Shown here: piece by piece, positions 33,597 through 45,271 of the stretch
Layout of the letters: each line of letters opens with the position of its first letter
Numbering within the stretch: the stretch's first letter is position 1
Origin: Lyophyllum atratum
Taxonomy: Eukaryota > Basidiomycota > Agaricomycetes > Agaricales > Lyophyllaceae
Assembly: GCA_014905825.1 (NCBI GenBank)
Contig: JACGCN010000020.1
Span: 868,001 to 932,000, forward strand
Direction of reading: 5' to 3'
DNA length: 64,000 bases
Program-made: the position numbers and the translations under genes
The notes under the pieces: generated by a model
What the model saw: only the letters and a program-made list of their open reading frames with translations
Databases searched by the model: none
What the model was told of the DNA's origin: nothing

Positions 33597-36500
33597 ATGG
33601 CGCCTAATTTTCTGTCCAAACTTGTCAGCAAAGCCACTTCTCCAACGCACACCCGCGATCGTTCTGACCGCTCCGTCGAGTCTCCACGAACAAGCACGTC
33701 AAGGTCTCGAAGCAGAGTCCCGTCGTCTGCTACGCCCCCCGCTCCCCCTCTGCTCACACAACGATCGCCGTCCCCAAACCCGGTGTCGTCACCAGAGGCC
33801 CCACAGCCGAAAGTTGAAGAAAGACCCCGCATTCCGACCTTCATCACCACCAACGTCGACGGCGGCGAAGAGTCCGATGGTGACTCGGACAGCACCTTCC
33901 CCAGCGTAACCATTGTACCCCCTTCCCCCCTTGTTCGCAACCGCGACCTTTCTTCATCCAATTCTGAATCAAGTCTCGCCAGTTCGGTAAAACGCCGGCG
34001 TGATCGTGCGGCAACCGAGAGCAGTGGCAGCCCGATCAATAATTCAACTCCCCGACCTCGTACGATATCTCATACAGAAACCAAAACCAGTATTCAGGCT
34101 GGAGAAAACGAGGTCTCCACCCCAACGACTCCTCGTCCACGGACGCCGTCGAGAGCCCCTAGTCAGACTAGTCCTCAGACAAAGTCACGCTCGCGGCCGG
34201 TGACGCCCATCTCGTCCGCTGAATCTCAGCAGCAACCACAAATGTCCTCCAAAGCCCTCGAACCGGCCTACGAGGTCCGCAAACAGGGGTCTAACCGCTC
34301 TCTCACGAAGCCGCCCCCTGTGGATGTAAACCATGCCCGTGCTGCCACGGCACCGTCGCAAAGGCAAGACTCGGCAGACAGTCACGATGGGGAAACTGCT
34401 ATCTATGCTTCAAAAACCCCTATAGTAGAGTCGCCCAAAGCAATGCACATGCCAGAGTACCCGTCACCCTCTCAGTCATCATCCACGACGCATCAGACCT
34501 CTCCGGCCGCGAGCTCGACCTACTTGACTTCCCCAGCTCGCGACGCCGACGCTATATCTCTCAACAGCGCTAACAAGGACAAGAAACGACCATGGCGCCG
34601 CGCGACAGCGACGCGCAAGCCAACAGGTCTAGCCAGCGCCATCGCTGCCTCCAGTCTCGCAATGGCTAATCACAGTCTCACTGCAGCCCACCAGGCGCAA
34701 TTAACCGCCGTAGCAAACGCGCAGCAAATGCCGACTTCAGCTTCTCGCCAGCGCAAGCTGTCCAACTCTGGCTCGCCGCCATACATGACACCGTCTGCCA
34801 GCACCTCCTCCCGCCATGTCAAGAACAAGTCCCTCGAGATGTCGCCCCGGTCCTCCAAGTCATCAGCGCGCTCCCCTCCTCGCAGAGGCTCCATATCGAT
34901 ACATAGTGACAATAATTCAGAGTACTATGGCGACGACCGTCCGGACTATTACTCGGGCCTGGAAGAGGGCAGTTCTGACGAGGATGGGTCGTCTTCTGAG
35001 GATGACTTGATGAATTTGGATTTGGGGGAGGATGATATACCAGTGACGGGCTTTGCTGTTGCGAGTAACAAGCGGAACGCAGATTTCCATGAACTATTCT
35101 CTAGTGTCCCCGAGGGGGACTATCTCATCGATGGTGAAGCTTCTTGCACGGTTCTAACCTGGATGCCGTTAATTGACCCTTATGTTTCTTGGATACGCAT
35201 AGATTATGGATGCGCCCTCCAAAGGGAAATCCTCATTCAAGGCCGACTATATATCTCCGAAAACCACATCTGCTTTCACGCCAATATTTTCGGATGGATC
35301 ACAGACGTACGTGTTCTTTTAACCTCATGTTACCCCCGCACGCCCCCCGATGTCGGCACCACTTTCAATCAAAATCAAAACTTACCTAATATCTCCGCAG
35401 CTGTCGATTCCAATAAATGAAATAACACACCTCGAGAAGAAGATGACAGCATTTGTGATCCCCAACGGCATCCAGCTCACCACACGGCAGGCGAAATACA
35501 CGTTCGCATCTTTCCTCTCACGCGACACCACTTTCGACGTTATCTACAATATCTGGAAGCTCGAGCGTCCGGACGACGCGAGCATCTCCAGCGGGCGTGA
35601 GTCCTACGACGCGCCAGGGATGGACCAGGTTCTCAATGGTGCAGGGGCGAATGGGACACCGGCGGGGGCAATGAGTATCCCTGTGAGGAAGGCGACGACG
35701 TGCACGTGTGGAAAGGACGGGAAGCACTATGCAGAGACGGCGCTGGATACAGTGCTTCCTGGCACGCCGGATCGGATACATAATTTGATCTTCGCCAGTG
35801 GGTTCATCAAGGATTTTATGGCGGTCAATCAAAAGCTGATGGGTGCGTTCCTCGAGCCTATTCTAGTTATCTGACTTGTGTATTGACCGTGCTTTTGAAT
35901 CGCAGACATTCAAATATCTGACTGGACCCCGACGGCGGCGGGCTCTACGCTGCTGGCACGCAACATGTCGTACATCAAGCCTCTGAACGGGAGTCTCGGG
36001 CCGAAGCAGACCAAATGCGAGATCCGGGACGAAACTGTCTTCAGCGATCCGGACGACCACATAACAACATTGACGACGACCCGGACGCCCGACGTGCCGA
36101 GCGGGGGCGTGTTTTCGGTGAAGACGCGGTGTTGTATCATGTGGGCAAGCGCGGTGTCGACGCGGATCACTGTGACGACGGAGGTGGAGTGGACGGGGCG
36201 AAGCTTCATCAAGGGTATCATCGAGCGCTCTGCCATCGACGGGCAGAAGGTGTACCATGGTGATCTGGAGAAAGCCATGCGGTCGTATATCAAGGAGCAC
36301 CAGTCCGAGTTCATCCCTGAGGGTGTCGATCCCGCTGCGCTCTCCCAGGCTGTGACGAGGGAGGTTGCGACTACAGAAGCCGTAAGCGAGAAGGTGCCCG
36401 AACTTTCGGAGGAGGAGGAGCGCAAAAAGAGGGAGCACGAGCGGAACCGCCGCGGACTGCAATGGGCATGGGACACGTTCGAGGGCGCATATCAAGTTGC

Positions 36501-36900
36501 ACGGCGGAGCACGGACGGGGCGCTCGAGCTCGTCACGGACGCTTGGGAGCAGTCCACGTCGACAACGATCCTTTACTTCGTCATCGTCATCCTGGTGTTC
36601 AGTAACTTGTGGACGCTCATGCGGTCGACGGGCCGGGACGTGGCGGCGATTAAGAAAGGAGTGAGGAAGGAGGAGGAGCGGGAGAAGTGGGTGCAGGGAG
36701 TGGTGACGGCGCTGTGGGAGGAGCTGGGTGCGAAGGCGAATCAGGTGCCGCAGGCAATACCGCCGGGGATGCCGCCTGTTGCGGCTAATTGGAGGGACGA
36801 GGTGGCACAGCTTTTGAAGACGTTGGATTCGGTCGAGGATCGGATACGGACCCTCAGAGGAGGGTTGCAATCGGTGGAGGGTTTGGATTCTATGGACTAA
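33597..36900 (+). CDS. GRAM/VASt-domain sterol-transfer protein (LAM/Ysp2 family)
   Basis: Predicted ER-anchored protein moving sterols at membrane contact sites. Four exons (33597-35133, 35203-35306, 35401-35842, 35906-36900), 1025 residues. About 470 N-terminal residues are Ser/Pro-rich and disordered, ending in an acidic stretch (SDEDGSSSEDDLMNLDLGED). The GRAM domain runs from NADFHELFSSVPEGDYLIDD through LIQGRLYISENHICFHANIF and QLTTRQAKYTFASF. The VASt domain starts near HYAETALDTVLPGTPDRIHN and includes TTEVEWTGRSFIKGIIERS. A single TM helix (TTILYFVIVILVFSNLW) near the C-terminus would anchor it in the ER, followed by a short charged tail. Domain order and lengths fit the fungal Lam proteins. 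Confidence 0.92.
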
Positions 36901-37482
36901 GGCATATATTCGTCTGTCACATTCATTTTTTCAGTTCATTGGTCTGGGTCTACAGATTTGAGATACCCTTTATGCTTTTAGATTGACCGGGTGCTAAGCT
37001 TGATAATTGCTCTGTATTATGACTGTTCTTTTTCTTATCACGTTCTGTTATGCATATCATGTTCTGCTTGTTCATAGTTACGAAAATCTTCATGTCAAAT
37101 TTTCTCATGTTTTCGGGTGATGGCTAGTACATAGAAAGTACAAAAATGGATAGAACAGTAGTCGCAGTCTAGTTTAGAATGAAGATAGTGCGTGAACAAC
37201 TCTCCATGGGCAACATTGAGCACCAGGAAAGACGCCGCAATAGCAGTATGCGAATTGTTTGTCCGTTGACGAGCCATTATAGATATTTGGCATGGGTATA
37301 GGACGAACCTCGACGGGCGGGCGAGTCGTGCGATTCGAAGATGGAAGGAGAGAATTGTGTGCAGAAATGTCCGGCGAATGCTTGAAGTGATGTGTAGAAT
37401 GTTGATTGTGGCGTTGAAAGTGCTGTAAAAAGAATCCATAAACAAGCTTAATTTAAATATCTCATGCTGGTCATCATCGATA
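36901..37482. other. AT-rich convergent 3' intergenic region
   Basis: Two convergent genes end at its borders. AT-rich sequence around 36910-37100 fits 3' untranslated sequence of the LAM-type gene. An open frame of 116 codons on the minus strand (37095-37445) has no domain and biased composition and is not called a gene. Confidence 0.4.
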
Positions 37483-38404
37483 TCATCTGCGTCCCAAGCC
37501 GCACAGCGTTAGGGCGGCCTTCATCATGTCGTCGTCATCGACTCCCTTCTCAAGGGAGGCCATTTTCCCTCCCGGTTCTGTGGTCCATCTGATGTCCCCA
37601 CCCCCCAATGTGCCCGGTGGCGTAATTGCCTCGTCCGGTTCATCATCTGTCAAGTCCATCTTTTCCCTCTCCCTCTCTCTCTCCTTCTCCCCCCGGCGTC
37701 TAGCGGACGAGCTCCCACCGTGCCTGTCAGATAGTCTCGCAGCAGCACACGCCCACTCCAGTGTCCGTTTCGACCGCTGCGTCTTGCCGAAATCGACATA
37801 TTCCCGCATAGGCGGACTGAAGGGGGCAGCGATGGGGGAAGACGGCATGTTGTCCCATATGGCAGCCTTCGGGTCGTGCTGTCGCGTCGGGGTGCGCGGT
37901 GGCGGCATGAGAAGTTCAGAACGGGAAGCGACGCGATCCAATGAAGGACGAGACGGGCGACTTGTTGTGGCTGTCAGGGGTATGGAAGATGATGGTTGGG
38001 AGTGGCTGCGACCACCATTCGTCGCGTTGTTGAGCGCGACCTTGCGCTCTGTTTGCCGCTTGTTTTGGAACCAAATCGTGACGGATTTAGTCTCCCTGCA
38101 AAATTGGAGGTCAGTGGCGACGCGTGGAACCATCTCACGGAAATACGAACATTCCCCCGAGCTTGGCCACCGTGTCGCGTTCTTCGCGAGATGGATGCGA
38201 GTTTTGGTGGAACAAGTTCTCAAGCATCGTGAGCTGGTCGTTGGTGAATCGTTTGCGCGTGCGTCGAGCTAGGTGGGCGGGGCCGTGGTCAGGGTAAATG
38301 GCGCGAAATTTTGACAGCATGCCGGGACCGTCGCTGCATCCCGCGTCGTCTGAGGAAGAGACGCTGCCGGTGGAGGATGTGCGCGACAGCGAGGGCGTAG
38401 ACAT
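37483..38404 (-). CDS. homeodomain transcription factor
   Basis: Nuclear DNA-binding regulator of 288 residues from two exons (38151-38404, 37483-38095). The homeodomain spans residues of about 48-108, from RTRKRFTNDQLTMLENLF through SREERDTVAKLGG to METKSVTIWFQNKRQTERK; the intron splits helix 2 from helix 3. The recognition helix carries the invariant W, F, N and R of WFQNKR, and spacing is that of a typical (non-TALE) homeodomain. The C-terminal half is Ser/Pro/Arg-rich with a run of alternating Glu and Arg (KEREREREK), then acidic. It is not linked to a second homeodomain gene, so there is no sign of a mating-type pair. Confidence 0.9.
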
Positions 38405-38812
38405 GGCTGCAGTGTGGAGGGAGAATTTGATTCCGTTGAGACTGTTTATTTATTCATTTCCCAAGCTGTTGATTAGAACCAAACTTTGCACGCGCCAACA
38501 ACGCGTTAAGCGTCACGTGTATGCTTTGTTATCCCCATCCGTCGACGCGTCCGCCCAGAACAGTTGCAGGGTTCATCAACCTGCGGGACCTCTAGCTCCA
38601 CTCACTGCGGAAGCGCCTGAAATCTGACAGGCCTAGGGCGAAGGGGCGAGCACTTCAAAAATGTGCCGACAGCTACACTGTTTCCCACATTTGGTACCTT
38701 TGCTGCATCGCATGCTTAGTAGCACTGTGTGGGGATATCGTATCAGTGATGATAGTACAAAGGTGTCTGTCTGATAGGTCAAGGGCGTATTTCGCGGACT
38801 TTCCCTGGTAGT
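38405..38812. other. intergenic, about 0.4 kb
   Basis: Upstream region of the homeodomain gene and 3' flank of the next minus-strand gene. Nothing else recognisable. Confidence 0.4.
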
Positions 38813-39257
38813 CTAGGCCTTTCCCATTTTTCTCAACAGCTCTCGGTCCTGCTCCTCGATTTCCATATCCTTCTTTTCATAGCGGCTCGGCAGGCGCAGA
38901 TGTAGTCGATCTGTGGCAACCCTGAGTAGTCATCGCATCTCATGACCGGGAGCCTCACCTTGTTCACCCTGGGCTTCGAGTCTTCCAGGAAGGGCACCTT
39001 GATCTATTCTGGACGCGCGTCAACCTTCTATGGCACACTCCTGTCTGACTAGTACTCACTCCGGGTCAAATTCGATTTCCGTTTTTTCAGCGCCCCTGGC
39101 GTAGATCTCAATCTTCTCCTTGTCTGGATCCTCGGCCTTGTGAGTCCTATTGCAGTACCCCGTTTCAGCATGGTCAGACAGGGCACGACTCGAGACTGTA
39201 CCTTTGTTCGCTGTCCATGCACACATGTGGTTCTTCGATGTGAGTTGTGAGCTTCAT
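38813..39257 (-). CDS. small charged protein, 96 residues, four exons
   Basis: No single reading frame here is long, but four exons with standard junctions (39202-39257, 39060-39146, 38959-39008, 38813-38910) total exactly 97 codons. The product starts MKLTTHIEEPHVCMDSEQRT, continues through KAEDPDKEKIEIYARGAEKT and ends with SRYEKKDMEIEEQDRELLRK and MGKA. It is highly charged, lacks a signal or TM segment and is partly coiled-coil-like near its C-terminus. I do not recognise the family. All donors are GTGAG or GTAC type; two junctions allowed other frames, which I rejected because they hit early stops or lost the charged pattern. Confidence 0.55.
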
Positions 39258-39442
39258 AGTGGTTTGTGGTAGTTCTGATATGCTAGCGTTGAGAGTTTTT
39301 ATTAAGCCTTCGACCCTTTCAATCCTATATCTCGTGTGGCGTCATGACGTCAAGAGGCGTTTCATGACAACATTCTTCCATATTCGGGGGCTGGAGCGCT
39401 GATCTTACTAGTAGATTCCATTTGAACCGTGTTTCATCATCG

Positions 39443-39866
39443 TTACAGGCTATGCTGTGCACGCTGGTGAAGGAACTTGAAGTCGACTTGGCCAGGTACT
39501 TTGGTCTTGACCAAAGTCACAATGAGGACTCGCTCATCAGACGACCCGAAATACCTAGCATTTCTCGTCGCGGTCTTCCTCGCCACACCTGAATTCCATC
39601 TCTCCCTCTGCGCCCTCTCCCGTTCCTCATCCCCTTCGTCACCCGTAAATCTCTCGCTCATCGGTATTGGCGCTCCCCTGGACCGCGTCTTCTAGATATT
39701 TGACAACTATCTTGAGTAGCAACAAAGAATCCAAAAATATCTGAGATAAATATTCTGGTACGTACGTTCGAAGTTCATATTTTTGCTGCTCGCGCCTACG
39801 GGCTGCAAGGTCGTCCACACAGTCCATGCCTTGAAGTAATATTCCATGTACAACATGTGAAATCAT
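39443..39866 (-). CDS. possible small two-exon gene
   Basis: A tentative model of two exons (39766-39866, 39443-39677) gives 111 residues in an unbroken frame. It starts MISHVVHGILLQGMDCVDDL, continues AARRREQQKYELRT and then a strongly charged stretch (GDEGDEERERAQRERWNSG). The donor is GTACGT and the acceptor is preceded by GGTCCAG. The intron, at 88 nt, is longer than most here. The last 40 residues may be intronic, since an alternative splice keeps a different long frame open towards 39300. Function unknown. Confidence 0.33.
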
Positions 39867-40369
39867 CGTTAATGGCAATGTCGGTTCCAAATCAACTGAC
39901 TCCTAAGTGCCCTTGAAGTTGCAGGCGAAGGAAGAGTTAGAGGGCGCCTACTCCAGTTTCAGTGCCTGAACGGATTCACTGAACTCGACGCCTGTCTAGA
40001 GTGAAATCTGTAAGTCTTACAGCGAACGGTTTGAGAGTGTCGGCCGCTGATGCCATTCGATAAATGGCCGTATACCATCTGGTGACGTCATCTGCAGGAT
40101 TCGACGAGGACATCCGAGACGTACCTCGACGACCTTCATAGAGTGAAGGAAGCAAGTGCGTCCTGGAAGAATAAATGCTCTTGAATATAGGATGTTGAGC
40201 AATATACCATAGGGTATAATACAATTGACATTCATAACCTTAGAGGACAATTGCGCAACTGTGGATCTCCATCGGAGTCCATGGCATCTTATCATCGAAG
40301 AAGAGTCCGAGGTCATCTTAATCGGCCACGGCCCTGATAAGACCTCTTGACACCTGACATCGAACCAGA
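39867..40369. other. unresolved stretch with possible minus-strand exons
   Basis: A minus-strand frame from an ATG near 40316 reads MTSDSSSMIRCHGLRWRST and has plausible donors and acceptors downstream (GTATAT near 40210, GTACGT near 40132, CTGCAG near 40096). I could not settle on one gene model. The right end also holds the promoter of the next plus-strand gene. Confidence 0.3.
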
Positions 40370-41159
40370 ATGGCAGCCTCGACTATCCCTCGATGGAAAA
40401 CTGCTATCACCAATGCTCTTGCAGAACACGAAGGTTCCGTTGGTGGGTACAATGTCCAAAGCCAAAATGGCGTCCATGATCGAAACTGAATATGTTTGAC
40501 CCTCGGTAGTGATTCAACTTGCCTCTATCGACCCAACCACGCCCGTGCCTCATGTTCGTTCACACATTTTCCGCGAATTTATCTCTCCAGCGTCCACTCC
40601 CTCCCTTCCGCTCCTTGTAACCAGCACCGATATCCGAACGCCCAAAACCGCACAAATAATATCAAACCCTCATGTTCAAGTCGCGTGGTGGATCGAGGGC
40701 ACCCAGGAACAGTTCCGCATCTCTGGCCTAGCGAGCGTGATACCCACCCCGAAACATTCCCTGTATAAGCATTTCGTACACAGCGTCAAGCATGCGGCGC
40801 CTGGGAGCTCAATCGCCGAGTTGGCCAAGGAGAACTTCGACTGGGAAGACAAGAGGATGTCTATGTTCAAGGGCATGAGCGCACACATGAAGGCCTCCTG
40901 GTGCCGACCTACTCCAGGAACACGATTGGAAGGTGGAGCGGAAGAGGCGAAGAAATGGCCTGAGAGGGTGGAGGAGCCTGGCGAGAATGCCGATGAAGAG
41001 ACCAGGAAGAACTGGGAGACTGCGTTGGGAAATTTCGCGTTGCTTATCGTCGATCCCACTGAGGTGGATTACGTGGAACTCGGCGTCGTGCCCAATCGCA
41101 GGACAAGGTTCTGGAGAACCAGCGATGGATCATGGGATTCAGAGGCGGTTGTGCCTTGA
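40370..41159 (+). CDS. FMN-binding pyridoxamine-phosphate-oxidase-like protein (Alr4036 type)
   Basis: Two exons (40370-40442, 40510-41159), 240 residues. The sequence follows the split-barrel flavin fold: PRWKTAITNALAEHEGSVV at the start, then STDIRTPKTAQI, VAWWIEGTQEQFRISG for the FMN-facing strands, and MFKGMSAHMKASWCRPTPGT. The C-terminal region has FALLIVDPTEVDYVELG, and the protein ends RRTRFWRTSDGSWDSEAVVP. Members bind FMN; activity on pyridoxine phosphate is not established for this branch, and the physiological role is unknown. Length is normal for the family. Confidence 0.85.
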
Positions 41160-41431
41160 TTCAACCTCGATGATATCGGCTCGTCAAGTTTCGACATTTG
41201 CCTCCACAACCGACATATTTGCACAAATCGCTCCGGATAATTACGCTTTCGACTTTCGAACTTTCCGTCCTCATGCACCAGCAATGAAACCGATAACTTT
41301 ACAACAGTTTATACAGATCAGATTCTACAGTGTACAACCAGAACAAGACGAGAAGGGTATAAAGAACAATGAACAGTAGATCGTTTACTTCTCCGACTCG
41401 GATTCGCGGGCTCTTTGGGCAAATCAAATTT

Positions 41432-42007
41432 TCATGTCTTGACCTTCTTGGCTTCGAATTCCTCACTCGCCTCTCTGTCTACCTCCTCTACGAGTTCAGA
41501 GATGCTCCTCTTCTTATTATTTGCCGGGGCGGCCACTGGCGCTTCTTCAACATATTCCTCAACGTATTCTTCGTCATCCTCTGCCTCTTCTTCTTCCTCC
41601 TCTACCACAGCATTGGGCTTTGGAGCTAGACTCAGCGTCAAATTCAGGTATTTTGCTAAAGACTTACGTCTCCCACTAACAACGCGGTTAGACTTTCTTG
41701 TTTTGCCTTTGGAGAACGAACTTGAGCGCTTAAATGGTATATTATAAATGGGATACCAACCAACACCTCTTCGTCGTCATCGGTATCGCCTTCCTCTTCC
41801 TCTTCTTGCTCAGGAAAACCTCCTTCAACCTAGAGAATGGTCACTTAAAGGCCAGGGCAATGTTTCCTGACTTACATCGTCGTTCACATCATATTCGTCA
41901 CTCTCCTCGCCGGCGTCGCGCTCTTCGTATTCATCAGCGAACTCTTGCTCCTCTACCTCGACGGCTTCTACAACCTCAGGTGTGACCTTGTCTACAGGCT
42001 CCGACAT
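41432..42007 (-). CDS. very acidic protein, 145 residues, probably nuclear
   Basis: Four exons (41876-42007, 41757-41829, 41668-41706, 41432-41625) sum to 146 codons. Nearly 40 percent of residues are Glu or Asp, in runs such as EEQEFADEYEERDAGEESDE and VEEEEEEAEDDEEYVEEYVE. A short basic middle (GKTRKSNRVVSGR) and C-terminal KKRS and KKVKT clusters resemble nuclear localisation signals. Acidic tracts with basic ends suit a histone or ribosome-assembly chaperone, but no family motif is visible, so that is inference. An ATG further upstream (42124) is in frame but adds a hydrophobic leader unlike the rest. Confidence 0.65.
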
Positions 42008-43410
42008 TTCTTCTTCTATTTGTGGGGTGGCGACGCAGATGTGGGGTGACAGTGGAAATACGAACCAAGGCTGGAAGGGGTTCGCTGTGGGAGCTGTGGG
42101 TGTGAATAATCCTGCATCTGACACCCTTCAAATTGAACCCGAATCGGAACTGGCGGGACGTGATTACACGGAATCGGTCACGTGTGTCGGCGCGACGCGT
42201 CTTTCGACTCCGACTCTCGAGTCTCCGTGATCAAACGTTCGATGCCCACGACAGGTCATGCTTGATCATTCCTTCAAGATGATGATTGGAATTACCCTGT
42301 TCTGAGCCATATGGAGAAATCGAGCTGCAGCTTCTGGCGCCCACGCTATCCCTTCCGTACCCTGGAGGTTCTTGCTACAATTAAATTCATCTGAAGAAGG
42401 GCCGCCGCCAGTGGGAAGGGTGTTGATGATCTTCAGCGACTCCCATTTGACTACATGGACATGTCGGGCGAAACGCAACGCGTTCTGTGGCCTTTTCACT
42501 GTCTCTGTCCTCTGTACGTCCTACCAGAATAGGTAGCTGACTACCTGCCGGTCTGCTCCGAACAACCATGACGTTGCGACCACGCAGGGGAAAAAATAGA
42601 CCGTATGATGCAAAGAATTCTATTTCGTCATGGACTATGCGCCAATTGTGCACCGCCGGTAATCCGGAATAATGACGCAGTAGATTCGATCGAAATGAGC
42701 TGGTATACTTGAAGAAGCCCGCAGGACGATCGAGTGGTTGAGAATGACCTTCAGGGGACACATAAAGATAAGACAAAATCTCACCATAGGGACTAGTTGG
42801 ATCGGTTTTGTCTAATACGGTACGATTTGAAAGCTCAGGGTCTCAGAAGAGTTTCTAACAGAGCATTCACAGGTCATGAGCCGGGGTGTTACAAACCGGC
42901 TAGTGATTGTCGAAGACCTATTAACCAAGTTAAACATATCAGGAGACCAAGTTGGGAGTTGGAGGGGATACCCGAGATTTGACGACGTATTACTGGACAG
43001 AGCAGATAACATGGACGCTGTAGATGAGGACTATGGTATGGCGTACATTACTGGTGTCCTGAGTGGCGTGCGTCTCTTTGCTCTTGGATGTGGTGTCCCC
43101 TACCCCTAACCTTCCGTGAAATTGACTCCTCGACAAGAATTTAGGACGCTCGGATACCTCGATAGTGCCAAAGTCAAAATTTTACGGGACGAGTCTCTAC
43201 AGCGCGAATTCAAGAGGCAGCGGGAAGGAGTTCTGGCCTGGTTCTGGCTGAGTTCAGAATCAAGGTGAAAGCACTCACGTGAATGTATTCTATCGTCACG
43301 GGTCCGTCGCGTGTATGCTTTTAAGCACTAGTTGTGCTATCTCAGAGGTGTGTATTATGTTTTTGGTGGTAGAGTAAAGGAGACGCTAGGGAGACAGGTA
43401 ATACACTAAC
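42008..43410. other. intergenic stretch, about 1.4 kb, with unassigned frames
   Basis: A minus-strand frame of 129 codons at 42387-42776 includes KYTSSFRSNLLRHYSG and HDEIEFFASYGLFFPLRGRN and a second frame at 42266-42499 follows it, but no intron with sensible borders links them. A plus-strand frame at 42876-43109 is similar in size. None shows a known domain. This could be a decayed gene. Confidence 0.35.
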
Positions 43411-44692
43411 TCACGGTCCAAGTGCTGTTTTAGATGAATGAGAAGAACGTGCGCCGATAAAGGAGACATATTTCTTTTCTTTTCCTCTATCAGATTCTTG
43501 CATGTCGGCACTCTCAACATCAGTAGTCGAGATACCGGTGCGCGTGGTGCACGTGTGTTCGGCCCCTGAAAATTCAAGGCCGGTAAGGGTTTGCTTCGAT
43601 AATGTATTCCGATGCCAGGCACGTCCTTGGGCGACGCGGAAGATAATGAGGTAGTTGGCAATTTGCTGCTAATGTGTCAGGCTGGGCGAACAGACAATAC
43701 TGTAAAACCGACGCACTTGTGTGAATGAAGCAACGGTAAGGAAAACGGAGTTGACAGGGTGATTGATAGCATAGGTGACGAGAAATATCAGAGCAAAGAC
43801 AGAGTAGAGGGATGCCGATTCGACGACGATAGTAACCAACGAGACGTATTCTCTCGCGTTATCACCGGGAAGTGTCTCCATCACAGTTCTACGATACAGC
43901 AGCAAGCGCACCGTGATGAGTACTGTGAGGATAATGTTGACGCCTAAGGAGATCGCAATATACGATGTTCCGTAAGCCACTGGCAAGGCACTATAGAGAG
44001 ATAGTCCTGGTTGACTGGACTGGAGGGTCCATAGCGCACCCATAACTTTGAAAGAGTGTCAACTAATATGCACACGTGTTTGTTAGCAGGCCAACCTACC
44101 AAAGGAGGCTAGAAGTATCAAGCTCGGGAAAGCAATCGCTAGATAGGCGCCATATTTCCCGAAGGCCCTCCAAATGACCCAACAGCGCCAGAGCTACAGC
44201 GGGCGGAGGGGGGCGGTATTATTAGTCAATTGGATCGCAGAAATGTTTCTTCGAGATGAGCTCACCACGAGGAGGTCAGCAAGAAATGTGAGTGAAAACA
44301 GCGATGCAATGAAGAGCACATTGATTGGAAGGTCCTGGGTGGCCAGGAAGTAGGCCCATAGTCCGCCTGGGTAATTGCGATTGTCGACATAAATCATTTG
44401 GACGGTATACGACTGTGCAACCTCGAAGATGGTCTCTACGCAGAGCAAGAGAGTGATGTAGGCCACAAGGTACCTTGACTGCTTCGCGTGTCTTGCGGTC
44501 CACAGGTAGCGAGCGCACATCACATACAGTAGCAATTGGATACCTAAAGGCGCACATACATCAGCATCGAACGGCCGAAAGTAGGAATTGAAGGTCACCA
44601 TATCCTACCCCAGAGATAAAGTCCCCCGCTAGAAACATACGCTCAAGCAATATGGTGGTAGCATCCTCATCAGGGCCATAATACGGAGCCAT
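43411..44692 (-). CDS. seven-transmembrane protein, tandem copy 1
   Basis: Five exons (44599-44692, 44266-44543, 44100-44193, 43717-44045, 43411-43668), 350 residues. The start MAPYYGPDEDATTILLERMF precedes seven hydrophobic segments, among them GYGIQLLLYVMCARYLW, SRYLVAYITLLLCVETIFEV, PINVLFIASLFSLTFLADLL and ISLGVNIILTVLITVRLLLY. Signature loops are VDNRNYPGGLWAYFLATQ, LWRCWVIW and WTLQSSQPGLSLYSALP. The C-terminal 80 residues are polar. I know this as a multi-copy basidiomycete integral membrane family without established function; the topology resembles a receptor but no ligand-binding or G-protein motif can be claimed. It is a paralogue of the next gene with matching introns. Confidence 0.8.
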
Positions 44693-45271
44693 TTCTTGTG
44701 AGGGGTATTAGTTCAGGTGGCTCGGCACCGAAAAGACGCAGGATAGTACCACTGGTTTTTATACGATAAAGTCTCGAGATCGGTCTTACTGTCCGGGGTA
44801 CATCAGTCGCGCATGTGGTCACCCGGGCGGCGAGGAAGATCCATAGAAAGATGCGAAATATTTGCCCAGTCCATGGGGTACGGCTTTTTGCAGCCGAGAC
44901 ATCTAATCGCCTAGCATAACGGGTTCTCTTTTGATACAATCTAAGTACATCGAACCCCAGCGCGGGAAAGAATGGAGTTAGGATGGCAGCATGATGATGA
45001 GAGTGAGAGTTGTTTGGAGTCGTTCGAACAATCTCTGTAGGGCATCAGGATCGTCTATCAAAGTATCCCTTTAACGTTGTGCCGAGTCGCCAAAAATACA
45101 CCCACGACGCACAAGACACCCTGACATCCTGAGAGTGTGACCTTTATGGACATATTTGCCATCATGATCATGCTAATAGGAAGGATGTGGGATAGCGCCG
45201 TGTGAAGAAGGACTAGGCAACGAACATTGTATCACGGTATTAAGGTTATGTAGTAGACAACTATACAGGAA
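44693..45271. other. spacer between the tandem seven-TM genes
   Basis: Upstream region of copy 1 and 3' flank of copy 2. No extra gene recognised; one 89-codon minus-strand frame at 44670-44939 overlaps the start of copy 1 and has no family features. Confidence 0.4.

Noticed and set aside
35863..36870. Minus-strand frame of 335 codons
   Set aside because: It lies exactly opposite the VASt-domain exon of the LAM-type gene and is Arg/His/Leu-rich without any domain.
37526..38272. Plus-strand frame of 248 codons
   Set aside because: It is antisense to the homeodomain gene, crosses its intron, and has Ser/Arg-biased composition.
37483..38404. Mating-type (A locus) homeodomain gene
   Set aside because: A mating locus has paired divergent HD1/HD2 genes; only one typical-spacing homeodomain gene is present.
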